Position numbers and translations under genes: made by a program | Shown here: piece after piece, positions 54,212 through 63,229 of the stretch | How the letters are laid out: the number at the start of each line of letters is the position of its first letter | Numbering within the stretch: position 1 is the first letter of the stretch | Assembly (NCBI GenBank): GCA_028736075.1 | Contig: CP117875.1 | Span: 3,472,001 to 3,536,000, forward strand | Direction: 5' to 3' | From: Chryseobacterium sp. KACC 21268 | GTDB taxonomy: Bacteria > Bacteroidota > Bacteroidia > Flavobacteriales > Weeksellaceae | DNA length: 64,000 bases | The notes under the pieces: model-generated | Databases searched by the model: none | Seen by the model: the letters and a program-made list of their open reading frames with translations, nothing else | What the model was told of the DNA's origin: nothing

Positions 54212-55954
54212 TTATTTAAGTCTGATTTCGGAAACCGACGAACCCTGCGTTACCATTGGGAATACGTTATTTTCTTTTCCAACCATTACTTCCAGAAGAT
54301 AAGCGCCATCGTGATTTAGCATTGTTTCCAAAGCAGGTTTTAGATTTTCTCTATCAGAAATCCTTTGTGCATCGATGTAGTACGCTTTTGCCACTGCAAC
54401 GAAATCCGGGCTTGTGATATTCACGAAAGAATATCGTCTTTCATTGAATAATTGCTGCCATTGTCTAACCATTCCTAGAAACTCATTGTTCAGAATCATA
54501 ATTTTGACTTTCGCTCCGAACTGCATAATCGTTCCCAACTCCTGCAAGGTCATTTGGAATCCCCCATCTCCGATAATGGCAACAACTGTTTTTTCCGGTG
54601 CGCCATACCAAGCGCCAATTGCTGCTGGCAAACCAAATCCCATTGTTCCCAAACCACCTGATGTTACGCTGGATTTTGAATGATTGAATTTTGCATATCG
54701 GCACGTGACCATCTGATGTTGACCAACGTCTGTTGCGATGATTGCGTCGCCGTTCGTTAATTCATTCAGAACTTTGATGACTTCTCCCATCGTCAAAACT
54801 TCAGATGTTGGATTGAGTTCTTCCTGAATAACTTCTTTGATTTCGTCTTTTTCCAATTCACGGAATTCGTTTAGCCAAGCTGAATGGTCATTTTCTGTGA
54901 GAAGCGCCGTCAACATCGGTAAAGTCTTTTTGCAATTTCCCCAAACCGGAACTGTGGTTTTCACATTTTTATCGATTTCGGCAGGGTCAATATCAAGATG
55001 AATGATTTTAGCTTGTTTTGCATATTTATCCAAACGTCCAGTCACTCGGTCATCGAAACGCATTCCGACCGCAATCAGAACATCGCATTCGTTGGTCATT
55101 ACGTTTGGTGCGTAATTGCCGTGCATTCCCAACATTCCGACGTGTAAAGGATGAGTTGTTTCCAAAGCACTTAATCCCATTACAGTAGCTGCTGCAGGAA
55201 GATTTGTTTTTTCAATAAATGCTTTGAATTCCTCTTCTGCTTTTCCTAAAATCACGCCTTGTCCGAAAACGACAAATGGTTTTTTGGCTTGGTTAATGAG
55301 TTCTGTAGCTTGCTCGATATATTCGTTTCTAATTTCCGGTTCGGGGCGATAACTTCTAATATGATTGCATTTCTTATATCCCAGATATTCGAATAATTGT
55401 ATCTGAGCATTTTTGGTAATGTCAATCAAAACCGGACCGGGACGACCCGTGCTTGCAATATGAAAAGCTTTGGCAATCGCTTCCGGAATTTCTGTTGCAT
55501 CGGTTACTTGATAGTTCCATTTTGTGACTGGCGTTGTGATGTTGATGACATCTGTTTCCTGAAAAGCATCCGTTCCCAAAAGTGAGGCGAAAACCTGACC
55601 TGTGATGCAAACAATCGGATTGCTGTCTATCATTGCATCGGCCAAGCCTGTCACCAAATTCGTAGCACCCGGACCACTCGTTGCAAACACAACGCCGGTT
55701 TTCCCAGAAGTTCTCGCAAATCCCTGCGCAGCGTGGATCGCGCCTTGCTCGTGGCGAACCAAAATATGTTTTAGTTTGTCAGAATAGTCGTACAGAGCAT
55801 CATAGATTGGCATAATGGCACCACCAGGATAACCGAAAACAGTATGTACATTTTCCTGCAACAACGCTTCTAAAACAGCTTTTGAACCGGAGATTTCTAC
55901 GGCTTTCTGCTGTTCTAATTCTGTGTTTTCTATTTGTGAAATGGTATTACTCAT
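54212..55954 (-). CDS. ilvB: Acetolactate synthase, large (catalytic) subunit
   Basis: A 580-residue ThDP enzyme that makes acetolactate from pyruvate or acetohydroxybutyrate from 2-oxobutyrate. The catalytic Glu region is 'VFGYPGGAIMPIYDALYDYS' and 'VRHEQGAIHAAQGFART' (about 40-80); the ThDP/metal motif GDG...NN is 'IIGDGGFQMTLQELGTIMQF' and 'ILNNEFLGMVRQWQ' near 450-490. The frame extends to 56152 but the extra 66 residues run through intergenic hairpins; the ATG at 55954 gives the normal start. It forms one operon with ilvD and ilvN. Confidence 0.93.
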   Translation of the reverse strand: MSNTISQIENTELEQQKAVEISGSKAVLEALLQENVHTVFGYPGGAIMPIYDALYDYSDKLKHILVRHEQGAIHAAQGFARTSGKTGVVFATSGPGATNLVTGLADAMIDSNPIVCITGQVFASLLGTDAFQETDVINITTPVTKWNYQVTDATEIPEAIAKAFHIASTGRPGPVLIDITKNAQIQLFEYLGYKKCNHIRSYRPEPEIRNEYIEQATELINQAKKPFVVFGQGVILGKAEEEFKAFIEKTNLPAAATVMGLSALETTHPLHVGMLGMHGNYAPNVMTNECDVLIAVGMRFDDRVTGRLDKYAKQAKIIHLDIDPAEIDKNVKTTVPVWGNCKKTLPMLTALLTENDHSAWLNEFRELEKDEIKEVIQEELNPTSEVLTMGEVIKVLNELTNGDAIIATDVGQHQMVTCRYAKFNHSKSSVTSGGLGTMGFGLPAAIGAWYGAPEKTVVAIIGDGGFQMTLQELGTIMQFGAKVKIMILNNEFLGMVRQWQQLFNERRYSFVNITSPDFVAVAKAYYIDAQRISDRENLKPALETMLNHDGAYLLEVMVGKENNVFPMVTQGSSVSEIRLK

Positions 55955-55980
55955 TTTTAATATTTTTTCCTTAGAAAGTT

Positions 55981-56093
55981 GAACCCTTCGGGTTCTGATT
56001 TGTTTGGGTTTATATCTATTCCATAGGTTTGGCTTCGCCGAATCTCGTTCCTCGATTTCACCTACGGCTACTGATATTGAATCCTTCGGATTC
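55981..56093. repeat. Three TTC-triloop hairpins between ilvD and ilvB
   Basis: GAACCC-TTC-GGGTTC (55981-55995), TTTGGC-TTC-GCCGAA (56028-56042) and GAATCC-TTC-GGATTC (56079-56093) are spaced 47 and 51 bases apart. Between the second and third lies a 20-base motif shared with the insert in element B1. Confidence 0.7.
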
Positions 56094-56120
56094 TCGTTGA
56101 AAATATTTCTCTTTGAAATT

Positions 56121-57806
56121 TTACAAATCGGTGACACAACCTTGTGATGCATCTGCTACAGACTTGGCATATTTGTAAAGCACGCCGCGCTTCACTTTGT
56201 AATCTGGTTGCTGGAACTCGGCTTTTCTTTTATTAATTTCTTCGTCTGAGAGGAGTGCGTTGATGGTATTTTTTTCAGCATCCAATTCGATTACATCGCC
56301 ATCTTTTATCAAGCCAATCAATCCTCCAGAAAAGGCTTCGGGCGTAATGTGACCAACCACAAAACCGTGCGTTCCTCCGGAAAATCTGCCATCTGTAATC
56401 AAGGCTACATTTTTACCTAAACCTGAACCCATCAAGGCAGACGTTGGTTTCAGCATTTCCGGCATTCCTGGTGCACCTTTCGGACCTTCGTTTTTGATAA
56501 CGACAACGTTTCCTTCTTTGATTTTTTTATCTTCGATGCCTTTGATGAATTCTTTTTCGCCGTCGAAAACGATGGCTGTACCTTTGAAATAATCGCCTTC
56601 TTTGCCTGTAATTTTTGCTACAGAACCTTTCTCGGCAAGATTTCCGTACAAAATTCTGATATGGCCTGTTGCTTTGATTGGGTCTTTGATATCGTGAATG
56701 ATATTTTGCTGTCTATCGATAATCGAAGTGACGTGTTCCAGATTTTCTGCAATCGTTTTTCCTGTTACTGTCAAACAATCGCCGTGAAGCAAGCCTAAAT
56801 CCAAGAGATATTTCATCACTGCTGGAACGCCACCAACATTGTGAAGGTCTTCCATCAGGTATTTTCCGCTTGGTTTGAGGTCAGCCAAAAATGGTGTTTC
56901 ATCGCTTATTTTTTGAAAATCATCTAAAGTCAAATCGTAACCAATGGATTTTGCAATTGCAATAAAATGTAAAACCGCATTGGTACTTCCACCAAGAATC
57001 ATAATCAATCTCAAGGCATTTTCAAACGCTTTTGGCGTCATTATGTCGGATGGTTTGATGTCTTTTTCCAAAAGGATTTTCACGTAATGTCCGGCGAACT
57101 GACATTCTTCTTTTTTCTCTTTACTCAATGCTGGATAAGATGATGAATAGGGCAAACTCATTCCGAGTGCTTCGATTGCTGAAGCCATTGTGTTGGCAGT
57201 GTACATTCCACCACACGCACCGGCGCTTGGGCAGGAGTTTTTTATCACACCTTTGAAATCTTCGTCAGAAATTTTGCCTGCGATTTTATTTCCCAAAGCT
57301 TCGAAAGCCGAAACGATGTTCAAATCCTGACCTTTGTAATGTCCGGGCGCAATACTTCCGCCATAAACCATTATCGAAGGACGGTCGAGACGAGCCATCG
57401 CCATCAAAGAACCCGGCATATTTTTGTCGCAACCCGGAACGGTAATCAGTCCATCGTAATATTGACCGGCACAAACCGCTTCGATAGAATCTGCAATGAT
57501 ATCACGACTTACGAGCGAATAACGCATTCCGTCCGTTCCATTGGTCATTCCGTCGCTGATGCCGATGGTGTGGAACATTAAGCCAACTAGGTTTTGTTCT
57601 TTAACGCCTTTTTTAACGATTTCCGCCAAACCATTCAGGTGCATATTACAAGTGTTGCCGTCGTAGCCCATACTTGCGATTCCAATTTGCGCTTTGTCGA
57701 AATCCTCTTCTTCGAAACCGATTCCGTAAAACATTGCCTGAGTTGCAGGTTGCGTTGGGTCTTTTGTAAGCGTTTTGGAATATTTGTTCAGTTCTACGTT
57801 ACACAT
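56121..57806 (-). CDS. ilvD: Dihydroxy-acid dehydratase
   Basis: A 561-residue Fe-S dehydratase that makes 2-oxo acids in branched-chain amino acid synthesis. Cluster ligands and active-site segments are visible: '[20 protein letters not shown]' start, '[20 protein letters not shown]' near residue 118, '[20 protein letters not shown]' near 188 and '[20 protein letters not shown]' near 475. Both conserved Cys pairs are present. It overlaps the end of ilvE by eight bases and is followed by ilvB after 166 bases. Confidence 0.95.
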   Translation of the reverse strand: MCNVELNKYSKTLTKDPTQPATQAMFYGIGFEEEDFDKAQIGIASMGYDGNTCNMHLNGLAEIVKKGVKEQNLVGLMFHTIGISDGMTNGTDGMRYSLVSRDIIADSIEAVCAGQYYDGLITVPGCDKNMPGSLMAMARLDRPSIMVYGGSIAPGHYKGQDLNIVSAFEALGNKIAGKISDEDFKGVIKNSCPSAGACGGMYTANTMASAIEALGMSLPYSSSYPALSKEKKEECQFAGHYVKILLEKDIKPSDIMTPKAFENALRLIMILGGSTNAVLHFIAIAKSIGYDLTLDDFQKISDETPFLADLKPSGKYLMEDLHNVGGVPAVMKYLLDLGLLHGDCLTVTGKTIAENLEHVTSIIDRQQNIIHDIKDPIKATGHIRILYGNLAEKGSVAKITGKEGDYFKGTAIVFDGEKEFIKGIEDKKIKEGNVVVIKNEGPKGAPGMPEMLKPTSALMGSGLGKNVALITDGRFSGGTHGFVVGHITPEAFSGGLIGLIKDGDVIELDAEKNTINALLSDEEINKRKAEFQQPDYKVKRGVLYKYAKSVADASQGCVTDL

Positions 57807-58701
57807 ATTGCAGGTTTGATTTCAAGTATGAATAATCTTCTTCTAACACCAAATGACGGTAAGCTGTCTGAATTTTTGATGCTAAACTCTCTTCCCAGTT
57901 CAATTTGAAAGGAACATCGTCAAGAGAACCCAACGCTACGATTTCGGCTGCTGTTCCACAGAAGAATCCGGCGTCTGCACCTTTCATCTCTTCTGGTTTG
58001 AAGAATTTTTCCTCATAAGGAATTCCCAGTTGGTCACAGATTTCGAAAACCGTTGCTCGTGTGATTCCGGGAAGAATACTGCCTTTCGCAGGTGTGAAAA
58101 GTTTTCCATCTTTTTCGAAGAAGATATTAGCGCCGGAACTTTCGGCTACATTTCCGTCAGCATCCAGAACCAAAGCTTCATCGAAACCTTTGTCTTTTGC
58201 TTCCTGACAAGCCAAAATCGAGTTTACATAATGACCACTCACTTTTGCTTCAACTTTGAAAGCTTTCGGATTTGGACGTTCGAATGATGAAGTCATAATT
58301 CTCATTTGGTTGGCCATATAACCGTTATCCCAATTCCAAACCTCAATGACCAGATAACTTTTTTGTCCTTTTGACAAGGCCATATTTGGAGAACAAATGA
58401 CGAGTGGACGAATGTATGCGTTTGATAAATTATTAATTTCCAATAATTTGTAAGTTGCTTCCACCATTTCTTCGGTTGAATAATCGAAAGGCATCATCAT
58501 CGTTTGTGCAGACCTTCTTAGTCTGTCGTAATGTTCTTCCGCTTTGAAAATTTTGGTTCCGTTCGCGGTTTTATAAGATTTAATCCCTTCGAAAACAGCA
58601 TATCCGTAGTGTAGCGATTGACCGTACAAATCGGTCTTGGCTTCTTTTGCTTTTACATATTCCCCACCAAAAAAGAGAACACTGTCGTCATTGTAATACA
58701 T
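57799..58701 (-). CDS. ilvE: Branched-chain amino acid aminotransferase (class IV)
   Basis: A 300-residue PLP transaminase that makes valine, isoleucine and leucine from their 2-oxo acids. The fold type IV motifs are '[20 protein letters not shown]' near residue 30, the PLP lysine in '[20 protein letters not shown]' / '[20 protein letters not shown]' near 150-175, and '[20 protein letters not shown]' near 178-198. The C-terminal '[20 protein letters not shown]' completes the site. It is the first gene of the ilv operon and directly follows the attenuator at 58743-58893. Confidence 0.93.
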   Translation of the reverse strand: MYYNDDSVLFFGGEYVKAKEAKTDLYGQSLHYGYAVFEGIKSYKTANGTKIFKAEEHYDRLRRSAQTMMMPFDYSTEEMVEATYKLLEINNLSNAYIRPLVICSPNMALSKGQKSYLVIEVWNWDNGYMANQMRIMTSSFERPNPKAFKVEAKVSGHYVNSILACQEAKDKGFDEALVLDADGNVAESSGANIFFEKDGKLFTPAKGSILPGITRATVFEICDQLGIPYEEKFFKPEEMKGADAGFFCGTAAEIVALGSLDDVPFKLNWEESLASKIQTAYRHLVLEEDYSYLKSNLQYV

Positions 58702-58742
58702 TTCGTATCGATTTTATATTTGTTTGTTAGATTTAGGAAAAT

Positions 58743-58771
58743 AAAAAACCATCCTCGCAGTGAGAATGGTT
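58743..58771 (-). terminator. Attenuator terminator of the ilv operon
   Basis: On the minus strand AACCATTCTC (58762-58771) pairs with GAGGATGGTT (58747-58756) with one mismatch, and a run of six T follows (58743-58748). It lies 41 bases before the ilvE start, after the leader peptide. Confidence 0.85.
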
Positions 58772-58813
58772 TGTATTATTTCAATTCAATAATTAGTACA
58801 AGCCATCACTCAC
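58760..58813 (-). promoter_or_regulatory. Antiterminator of the ilv attenuator
   Basis: GTGAGTGATGGCTTGTA (minus strand, 58797-58813) can pair with TACAAACCATTCTCAC (58760-58775). The second arm uses the left half of the terminator, so the two folds exclude each other. The first arm starts inside the leader-peptide stop codon, where a ribosome that has finished the peptide would cover it. Confidence 0.8.
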
Positions 58814-58866
58814 CACCGGAATCCGATAATGACAAGAATGACAAGAATAATGATTGTGCTATTCAT
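58810..58866 (-). CDS. ilv leader peptide
   Basis: An 18-codon frame, MNSTIIILVILVIIGFRW, with five Ile in the middle plus two Leu and two Val, in all ten consecutive branched-chain codons (I-I-I-L-V-I-L-V-I-I). Scarcity of any of these tRNAs would stall the ribosome there. It starts about 13 bases after the expected transcription start and its stop overlaps the first antiterminator arm. This is what is expected of a leader-peptide attenuator like those of E. coli ilv operons. Confidence 0.85.
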   Translation of the reverse strand: MNSTIIILVILVIIGFRW

Positions 58867-58885
58867 CTGTTTGTTTTCAACGGTA

Positions 58886-58893
58886 CAAATGTA
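58886..58893 (-). promoter_or_regulatory. -7 box of the ilv operon
   Basis: TACATTTG on the minus strand matches TAnnTTTG, 19 bases before the leader-peptide ATG. A well-placed TTG upstream was not found. Confidence 0.55.
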
Positions 58894-59125
58894 TAAACTA
58901 ATTCCAATAAACATTGATGTTTTCACAAAAATTTGTTTTCATAAATATTGAAAACATATAAAATACTTGATTTTATACGATATTCATCAAAACCAAAATC
59001 TAAGATAAAGTATTGATAGTCAATTTGTGAAAGCTGAAAAAATTACGATGCCTAAAATTTTACTTTGAATCTAAAATTTTGGTTTTGAATTTTAATTTTT
59101 GATGAAATTTTAATCAGTAAAAACG

Positions 59126-59151
59126 AAAAATCCACCGATTGGTGGATTTTT
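59126..59151 (-). terminator. Terminator of the MFS transporter gene
   Basis: AAAAATCCACC and GGTGGATTTTT pair perfectly over 11 bases around GATT. The stem brings its own T-run on either strand. Confidence 0.85.
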
Positions 59152-59159
59152 ACATTTAT

Positions 59160-59184
59160 TCACACTTCGAAAAGCTCAGTGTGA
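59160..59184. repeat. Small palindrome with the TTCGAnAAGCTCAG core
   Basis: TCACACT pairs with AGTGTGA around TCGAAAAGCTC. The same core sits inside repeats D2 (about 46549) and D4 (about 63139). It lies between the MFS stop and its terminator. Confidence 0.6.
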
Positions 59185-59199
59185 CAACTTAGTTTATTA

Positions 59200-60582
59200 T
59201 TAAAAATGAACCTGTTGAATTTCTTCTTCAATTTCTTTCGGTGATTCTTCCTGAGATTTAATGAAAATCAAAGTAATCAAAGCACCCAACAACATACAAG
59301 CACCGCCTACGACAACGTAATCAATGGCCATATTTCCGAAAAGCTTCGAAACTATTGGTCCTCCAAAAACACCATTGATAATTTGAGGAACGACAATGAA
59401 GAAATTGAAAATCCCCATATAAACACCCATTTTTCTTTGTGGAATAGCGTCAATCAACATTGCGTAAGGCATCGCCAAAATACTTGCCCAGGCAAAACCC
59501 AATCCTACCATCGAAATCCACAGCATCGAAGTATCTTTGATGAAATACATTGAAATCAATCCCAAACCGCCACTTGCCAAAGCTAATGTGTGCGTTTGTT
59601 TTTTCCCAATCGCTTTAGCAATCGGTGTCAATAAAAACGCAAATGGAATTGCAAATAAATTATAAAGTCCGAATAAATGTCCAGTCAAATCTCCAGCCTT
59701 ATTAAAGTCAACGGATTTGGTGTCTTGCGGAGAAAGTCCGAAATGATGCGTTGCCAAAGCACTTGTTGTGAAAACCCACATCGTGAAAAGCGCAAACCAA
59801 GAAAAGAATTGAACGATTCCCAATTTCTTCATCAAGTTCGGAATATTTGCAAAATCTTTGAACATATCAGAAAACTTCGAAGGTTCCTCTACCACGTCTT
59901 TTCCACCTTCGAATTCTGCAAACTCTGCTGGAGAATATTCTTTGGTTGTGAAAATCGTGTAAAGAATCGAAACAATCAAAACAGTTGCGCCAACATAAAA
60001 TGCATAAATAACGTTATCTGCCACATAACCCTCTGCTGCTACATTTGAAACACCTAATTTCGTTAACCAATTTGGCATTTCTGAACCAATCACGGCTCCA
60101 ACTCCAATCAAAATGGTTTGGATGGAAAACCCTAAAGTTCCCTGATGTTTCGGCAACATATCACCGACCAAAGCCCGGAAAGGCTCCATTGCAATGTTGA
60201 CAGAAAAGTCCATCATTGCAAGGAAAATTACGGCTAATAGTAAAACATTTGCAGCAATCATATGCGTTACCGAAGCAGCATTCGGAAGGAGAACCAATCC
60301 GATGGCGCAGAGAACCGCTCCAATCAAAAAGTAGGGTTTTCTACGACCAAGCGGACTCCAAGTGTTGTCGCCCATATGACCGATAATTGGTTGCACAATT
60401 AATCCTGTAACAGGCGCCACCAACCAGAACCAAGAAAGCTCGTGAACGTCAGCACCAAGGTTTGCGAGAATACGACTCGCGTTTCCGTTTTGCAATCCAA
60501 ATGCCATCTGGATTCCCAAAAATCCCATACTCATATTGATAATCTGAGCGATGGAAAGATTTGGTTTAATTTTTTTTGTCAT
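59200..60582 (-). CDS. MFS sugar transporter (SLC45/MalT-like)
   Basis: A 460-residue transporter with about twelve transmembrane segments. The first, 'IIGHMGDNTWSPLGRRKPY' loop near residue 66-84 matches the D-x-x-x-x-R-x-G/RRKP motif of the SLC45/GPH-like sugar symporters, and 'MEPFRALVGDML' near 135 is also conserved there. Homologues in Flavobacteriia import maltose and maltodextrins. It lies at the end of an operon with an amylase, 24 bases after the NTF2-like gene, which supports a role in maltodextrin uptake. The substrate is inferred, not shown. Confidence 0.85.
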   Translation of the reverse strand: MTKKIKPNLSIAQIINMSMGFLGIQMAFGLQNGNASRILANLGADVHELSWFWLVAPVTGLIVQPIIGHMGDNTWSPLGRRKPYFLIGAVLCAIGLVLLPNAASVTHMIAANVLLLAVIFLAMMDFSVNIAMEPFRALVGDMLPKHQGTLGFSIQTILIGVGAVIGSEMPNWLTKLGVSNVAAEGYVADNVIYAFYVGATVLIVSILYTIFTTKEYSPAEFAEFEGGKDVVEEPSKFSDMFKDFANIPNLMKKLGIVQFFSWFALFTMWVFTTSALATHHFGLSPQDTKSVDFNKAGDLTGHLFGLYNLFAIPFAFLLTPIAKAIGKKQTHTLALASGGLGLISMYFIKDTSMLWISMVGLGFAWASILAMPYAMLIDAIPQRKMGVYMGIFNFFIVVPQIINGVFGGPIVSKLFGNMAIDYVVVGGACMLLGALITLIFIKSQEESPKEIEEEIQQVHF

Positions 60583-60606
60583 TTTATATTTTAAGGTTTT
60601 TAAGGT

Positions 60607-61122
60607 CTATTTTAATTTCTGAATCAACGCATCTTCAATTGGTGCTTTCATTTTTGTCACTTCGTCTACGACTTCATTCGGAACCGTTACCGATAAAACA
60701 TATTGTTTCACTTTCCATTTTCCACCGATTTTTTCGACAACGCCTGAACCTCTGCAGATTTTCATTTGGGTATCAAGGATTTCATCAAACCAAGCGTAAT
60801 TTCCATCTTTGCTGAAATAGATATTTCGTTTTAAAGATTTGAAATTCCACGTTGTTTTTTTATCGAAAAATGGTTTTGCCCATTCTTTGAATTCTTTTTT
60901 GTTCCAGACTTCGGTCGCATCTGTTCCGATGAAAGTAGATTCTTCCGCAAAACAATCGAAGTATTTATCGAAATCCGCATTCGCTGCAAGCGTGTTGAAA
61001 TCATCCAGCAATTTGTTGATATTCTTCTTCTGAACATTTTCGTAAAAGCCTTTTTTCTGGGCAGAAAGTGAACCTGAAAATATTAAAAATGTGAGGATGA
61101 AAAGTGAAACTATTTTTTTCAT
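60607..61122 (-). CDS. Secreted NTF2/SnoaL-like protein
   Basis: A 171-residue protein with a signal peptide (1-21, ending LSAQ). Residues about 35-160 form an NTF2-like cone: 'LLDDFNTLAANADFDKYFDC', 'FAEESTFIGTDATEVWNKKE', and 'RGSGVVEKIGGKWKVKQYVL'. NTF2-like proteins may bind small ligands or act as enzymes; no active-site pattern singles out either. It lies between the amylase (7 bases) and the MFS gene, so it may take part in oligosaccharide handling. Confidence 0.8.
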   Translation of the reverse strand: MKKIVSLFILTFLIFSGSLSAQKKGFYENVQKKNINKLLDDFNTLAANADFDKYFDCFAEESTFIGTDATEVWNKKEFKEWAKPFFDKKTTWNFKSLKRNIYFSKDGNYAWFDEILDTQMKICRGSGVVEKIGGKWKVKQYVLSVTVPNEVVDEVTKMKAPIEDALIQKLK

Positions 61123-61129
61123 TTTAATT

Positions 61130-62977
61130 TTATTTAAGCTCTAAAATTAATGAAGATTTTCCAGCGACAGACAAATTTGTTTTCAAATCGAAATCTTTGT
61201 CAGAAAGGATGTCTTTTCCTTTTGTCAAATTATTAAGACCTTCGGAAAAACGCTTCAAATCCAGGTTTTGAGTTTCTTTGTTATTATTGATAACCACCAT
61301 TACTCTTTTGTTATCGGTGTAACGGAAGTAAACATAGACATTGTTGTTTGGAATGTAATGCAAGGTTTTCCCTTTGTGAATCGCTTCATTCCCTTTTCTC
61401 CAGTTCAGGATTTTTTTGGTATAGGCAAAATAGTCGTTTTGAGAAGCTGTTCTTCCGGATTTTGTGAAAGCGTTGTTTTTGTCGCCAGCCCAACCGCCTG
61501 GGAAATCCTGACGAATCTCGCCGTCGCCGCCTTTTCCTTTGTCGCCGGCCATTCCGATTTCGGAACCGTAATACAATTGTGGAATGCCACGAACTGTTAA
61601 GATTAAACTCATCGCCAGTTTATAATCTGCAACATTTGGATAGGTTTGATTCAATCTGTTCGTATCGTGATTTTCGGCAAAGACCAAAATATTATTGATG
61701 TCCGGATAAAGGAAATCATTGGTGAAATTCCCGTAAACTCGCTGCATTCCTGCGTCCCAGCCTGGTTCTTCTTTAAATGCCTGACCAACGGCATCAAACA
61801 ATGTAAAATCCATTACCGACGGCAAATGAGAATTATATCCTTCTATCGCTGCGATTTTGGAATCCTTCTGCCAATACGCCATTTGCGCCTGGTCTTGCAT
61901 CCAAACTTCACCAACGATATTGAATTTCGGATATTCGTCTGTGATTCGTTTTGTCCATTCTGCGATTCCTTTTTTATCGTTGTAAGAGTACGTGTCCACA
62001 CGAAGTCCGTCCAGACCAGCATATTCTATCCACCAAATCGCGTTCTGAGCCATATAATTGACAACCATCGGATTACCTTGATTCATATCCGGCATTGTGG
62101 TGTCAAACCAGCCGTCCATACAAGCGGCTTCGTCCACTTTAGCTGCATTAGTGTCGAATTGTGTGGTCATTCTGTAATTGCTTCTTTGGAAACCGTTTTT
62201 CCCTTCTTCCCAATAATGAATCCAATCTTTGGACGGTAAATCCTGAATAATCCAACTTTTTGAACCCCAATGGTTAGTGACATAATCCATCACGAGTTTC
62301 ATTTTTCGTTTGTGAAGTTCGTCCGCCAGATTTTTGTAATCGTCATTGGTTCCGTAGCGCGGGTCGATTTTGTAATAATCGCTTTGTGCGTAGCCGTGGT
62401 AAGAATAGCTTGGCTCGTTATCTTCCAGCAATGGCGTGTTCCATAGCGTGGTAATGCCCAGTTCGCTAAGATAATCGAGGTTTTTTACAATTCCGGCAAT
62501 GTCTCCGCCGTGACGTCCGCCAGTTTTTGTTCTGTCAGATTTCTCAGCTGTGTCCGGTGTGTTGTCATTTTTCGGATTTCCGTTGGCGAAACGGTCCGGC
62601 ATCACCAGATACATTACGTCTGACGAAGTGTAAGAATCTCTGTTGGCAGAATTCTGTTGTCTTTGTTTGAATTCGTAATCGATGGTTTTGACGGTTTTGT
62701 TTCCGTTTTTGAAATTCAGTTTGGTTTTTCCGGGCTGAATTCCGTTGGTGTCGATGGTTACGAAAAGATAGTTTGGATTTTCAACCTTTTTGACTTCTTT
62801 GATTTTGATTCCGTTTGAGAATTCAGGTTGAAGGTTGTTGATGTCTTTTCCGTACACCAGGAGTTGAAGTTCCGGATTCTTCATTCCGCTCCACCAAAAT
62901 GCAGGTTCTACTTTCTGAACCTGAGAATAGAAAATGGAGGAAAGGATGATTGAAGAAAATGTGATTATTTTTTTCAT
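61130..62977 (-). CDS. GH13 alpha-amylase / neopullulanase (SusA-like)
   Basis: A 615-residue secreted glycoside hydrolase. The signal peptide (1-19, ending FYSQ) is followed by a cyclomaltodextrinase N-terminal domain (about 22-115). The barrel then shows all four GH13 regions: 'KLVMDYVTNHWGSKS' (I), 'GLDGLRVDTYSYNDKK' with the Asp nucleophile (II), 'KFNIVGEVWMQDQ' with the acid Glu (III), and 'ILVFAENHDTNRLN' (IV). The last 80 residues form the beta-sandwich C-domain. It cuts starch or maltodextrin in the periplasm or on the surface. First gene of the operon with the NTF2-like protein and the MFS transporter. Confidence 0.92.
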   Translation of the reverse strand: MKKIITFSSIILSSIFYSQVQKVEPAFWWSGMKNPELQLLVYGKDINNLQPEFSNGIKIKEVKKVENPNYLFVTIDTNGIQPGKTKLNFKNGNKTVKTIDYEFKQRQQNSANRDSYTSSDVMYLVMPDRFANGNPKNDNTPDTAEKSDRTKTGGRHGGDIAGIVKNLDYLSELGITTLWNTPLLEDNEPSYSYHGYAQSDYYKIDPRYGTNDDYKNLADELHKRKMKLVMDYVTNHWGSKSWIIQDLPSKDWIHYWEEGKNGFQRSNYRMTTQFDTNAAKVDEAACMDGWFDTTMPDMNQGNPMVVNYMAQNAIWWIEYAGLDGLRVDTYSYNDKKGIAEWTKRITDEYPKFNIVGEVWMQDQAQMAYWQKDSKIAAIEGYNSHLPSVMDFTLFDAVGQAFKEEPGWDAGMQRVYGNFTNDFLYPDINNILVFAENHDTNRLNQTYPNVADYKLAMSLILTVRGIPQLYYGSEIGMAGDKGKGGDGEIRQDFPGGWAGDKNNAFTKSGRTASQNDYFAYTKKILNWRKGNEAIHKGKTLHYIPNNNVYVYFRYTDNKRVMVVINNNKETQNLDLKRFSEGLNNLTKGKDILSDKDFDLKTNLSVAGKSSLILELK

Positions 62978-63077
62978 AAAATATTTTTTTTAAGGTCTAT
63001 ATTAAATTTAAACAAAATTCAGATACTACTGAGAATTAATTATTTGAAATTCTGTTTCGATAGTAATGAGAAATTTT

Positions 63078-63179
63078 AACGCAAAGTCCGCAAGGATTTT
63101 TTTTAATTAACTAACTGTTTTTAAGGTTCGCAAAGTTACTTCGACAAGCTCAGCATAAACTACAAACTCATCAAAGATT
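63078..63179. repeat. Dispersed intergenic repeat D, copy D4
   Basis: AACGCAAAGTCCGCAAGG, T-run, AACTGTTTTTAAGG, TTCGCAAAG, then the palindromic insert (ACTTCGACAAGCTCAG) and AAACTCATCAAAGATT. Very close to D2. Only this copy has no structured element next to it. Confidence 0.7.
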
Positions 63180-63229
63180 ATTGTTTGTTCAAAAATTATT
63201 AAAGTGAATCATTATGTTTAAATATTGAT

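Noticed and set aside
55955-56152. 66-residue N-terminal extension of IlvB
   Set aside because: The extension translates intergenic hairpins and overlaps ilvD; the normal IlvB start is at 55954.
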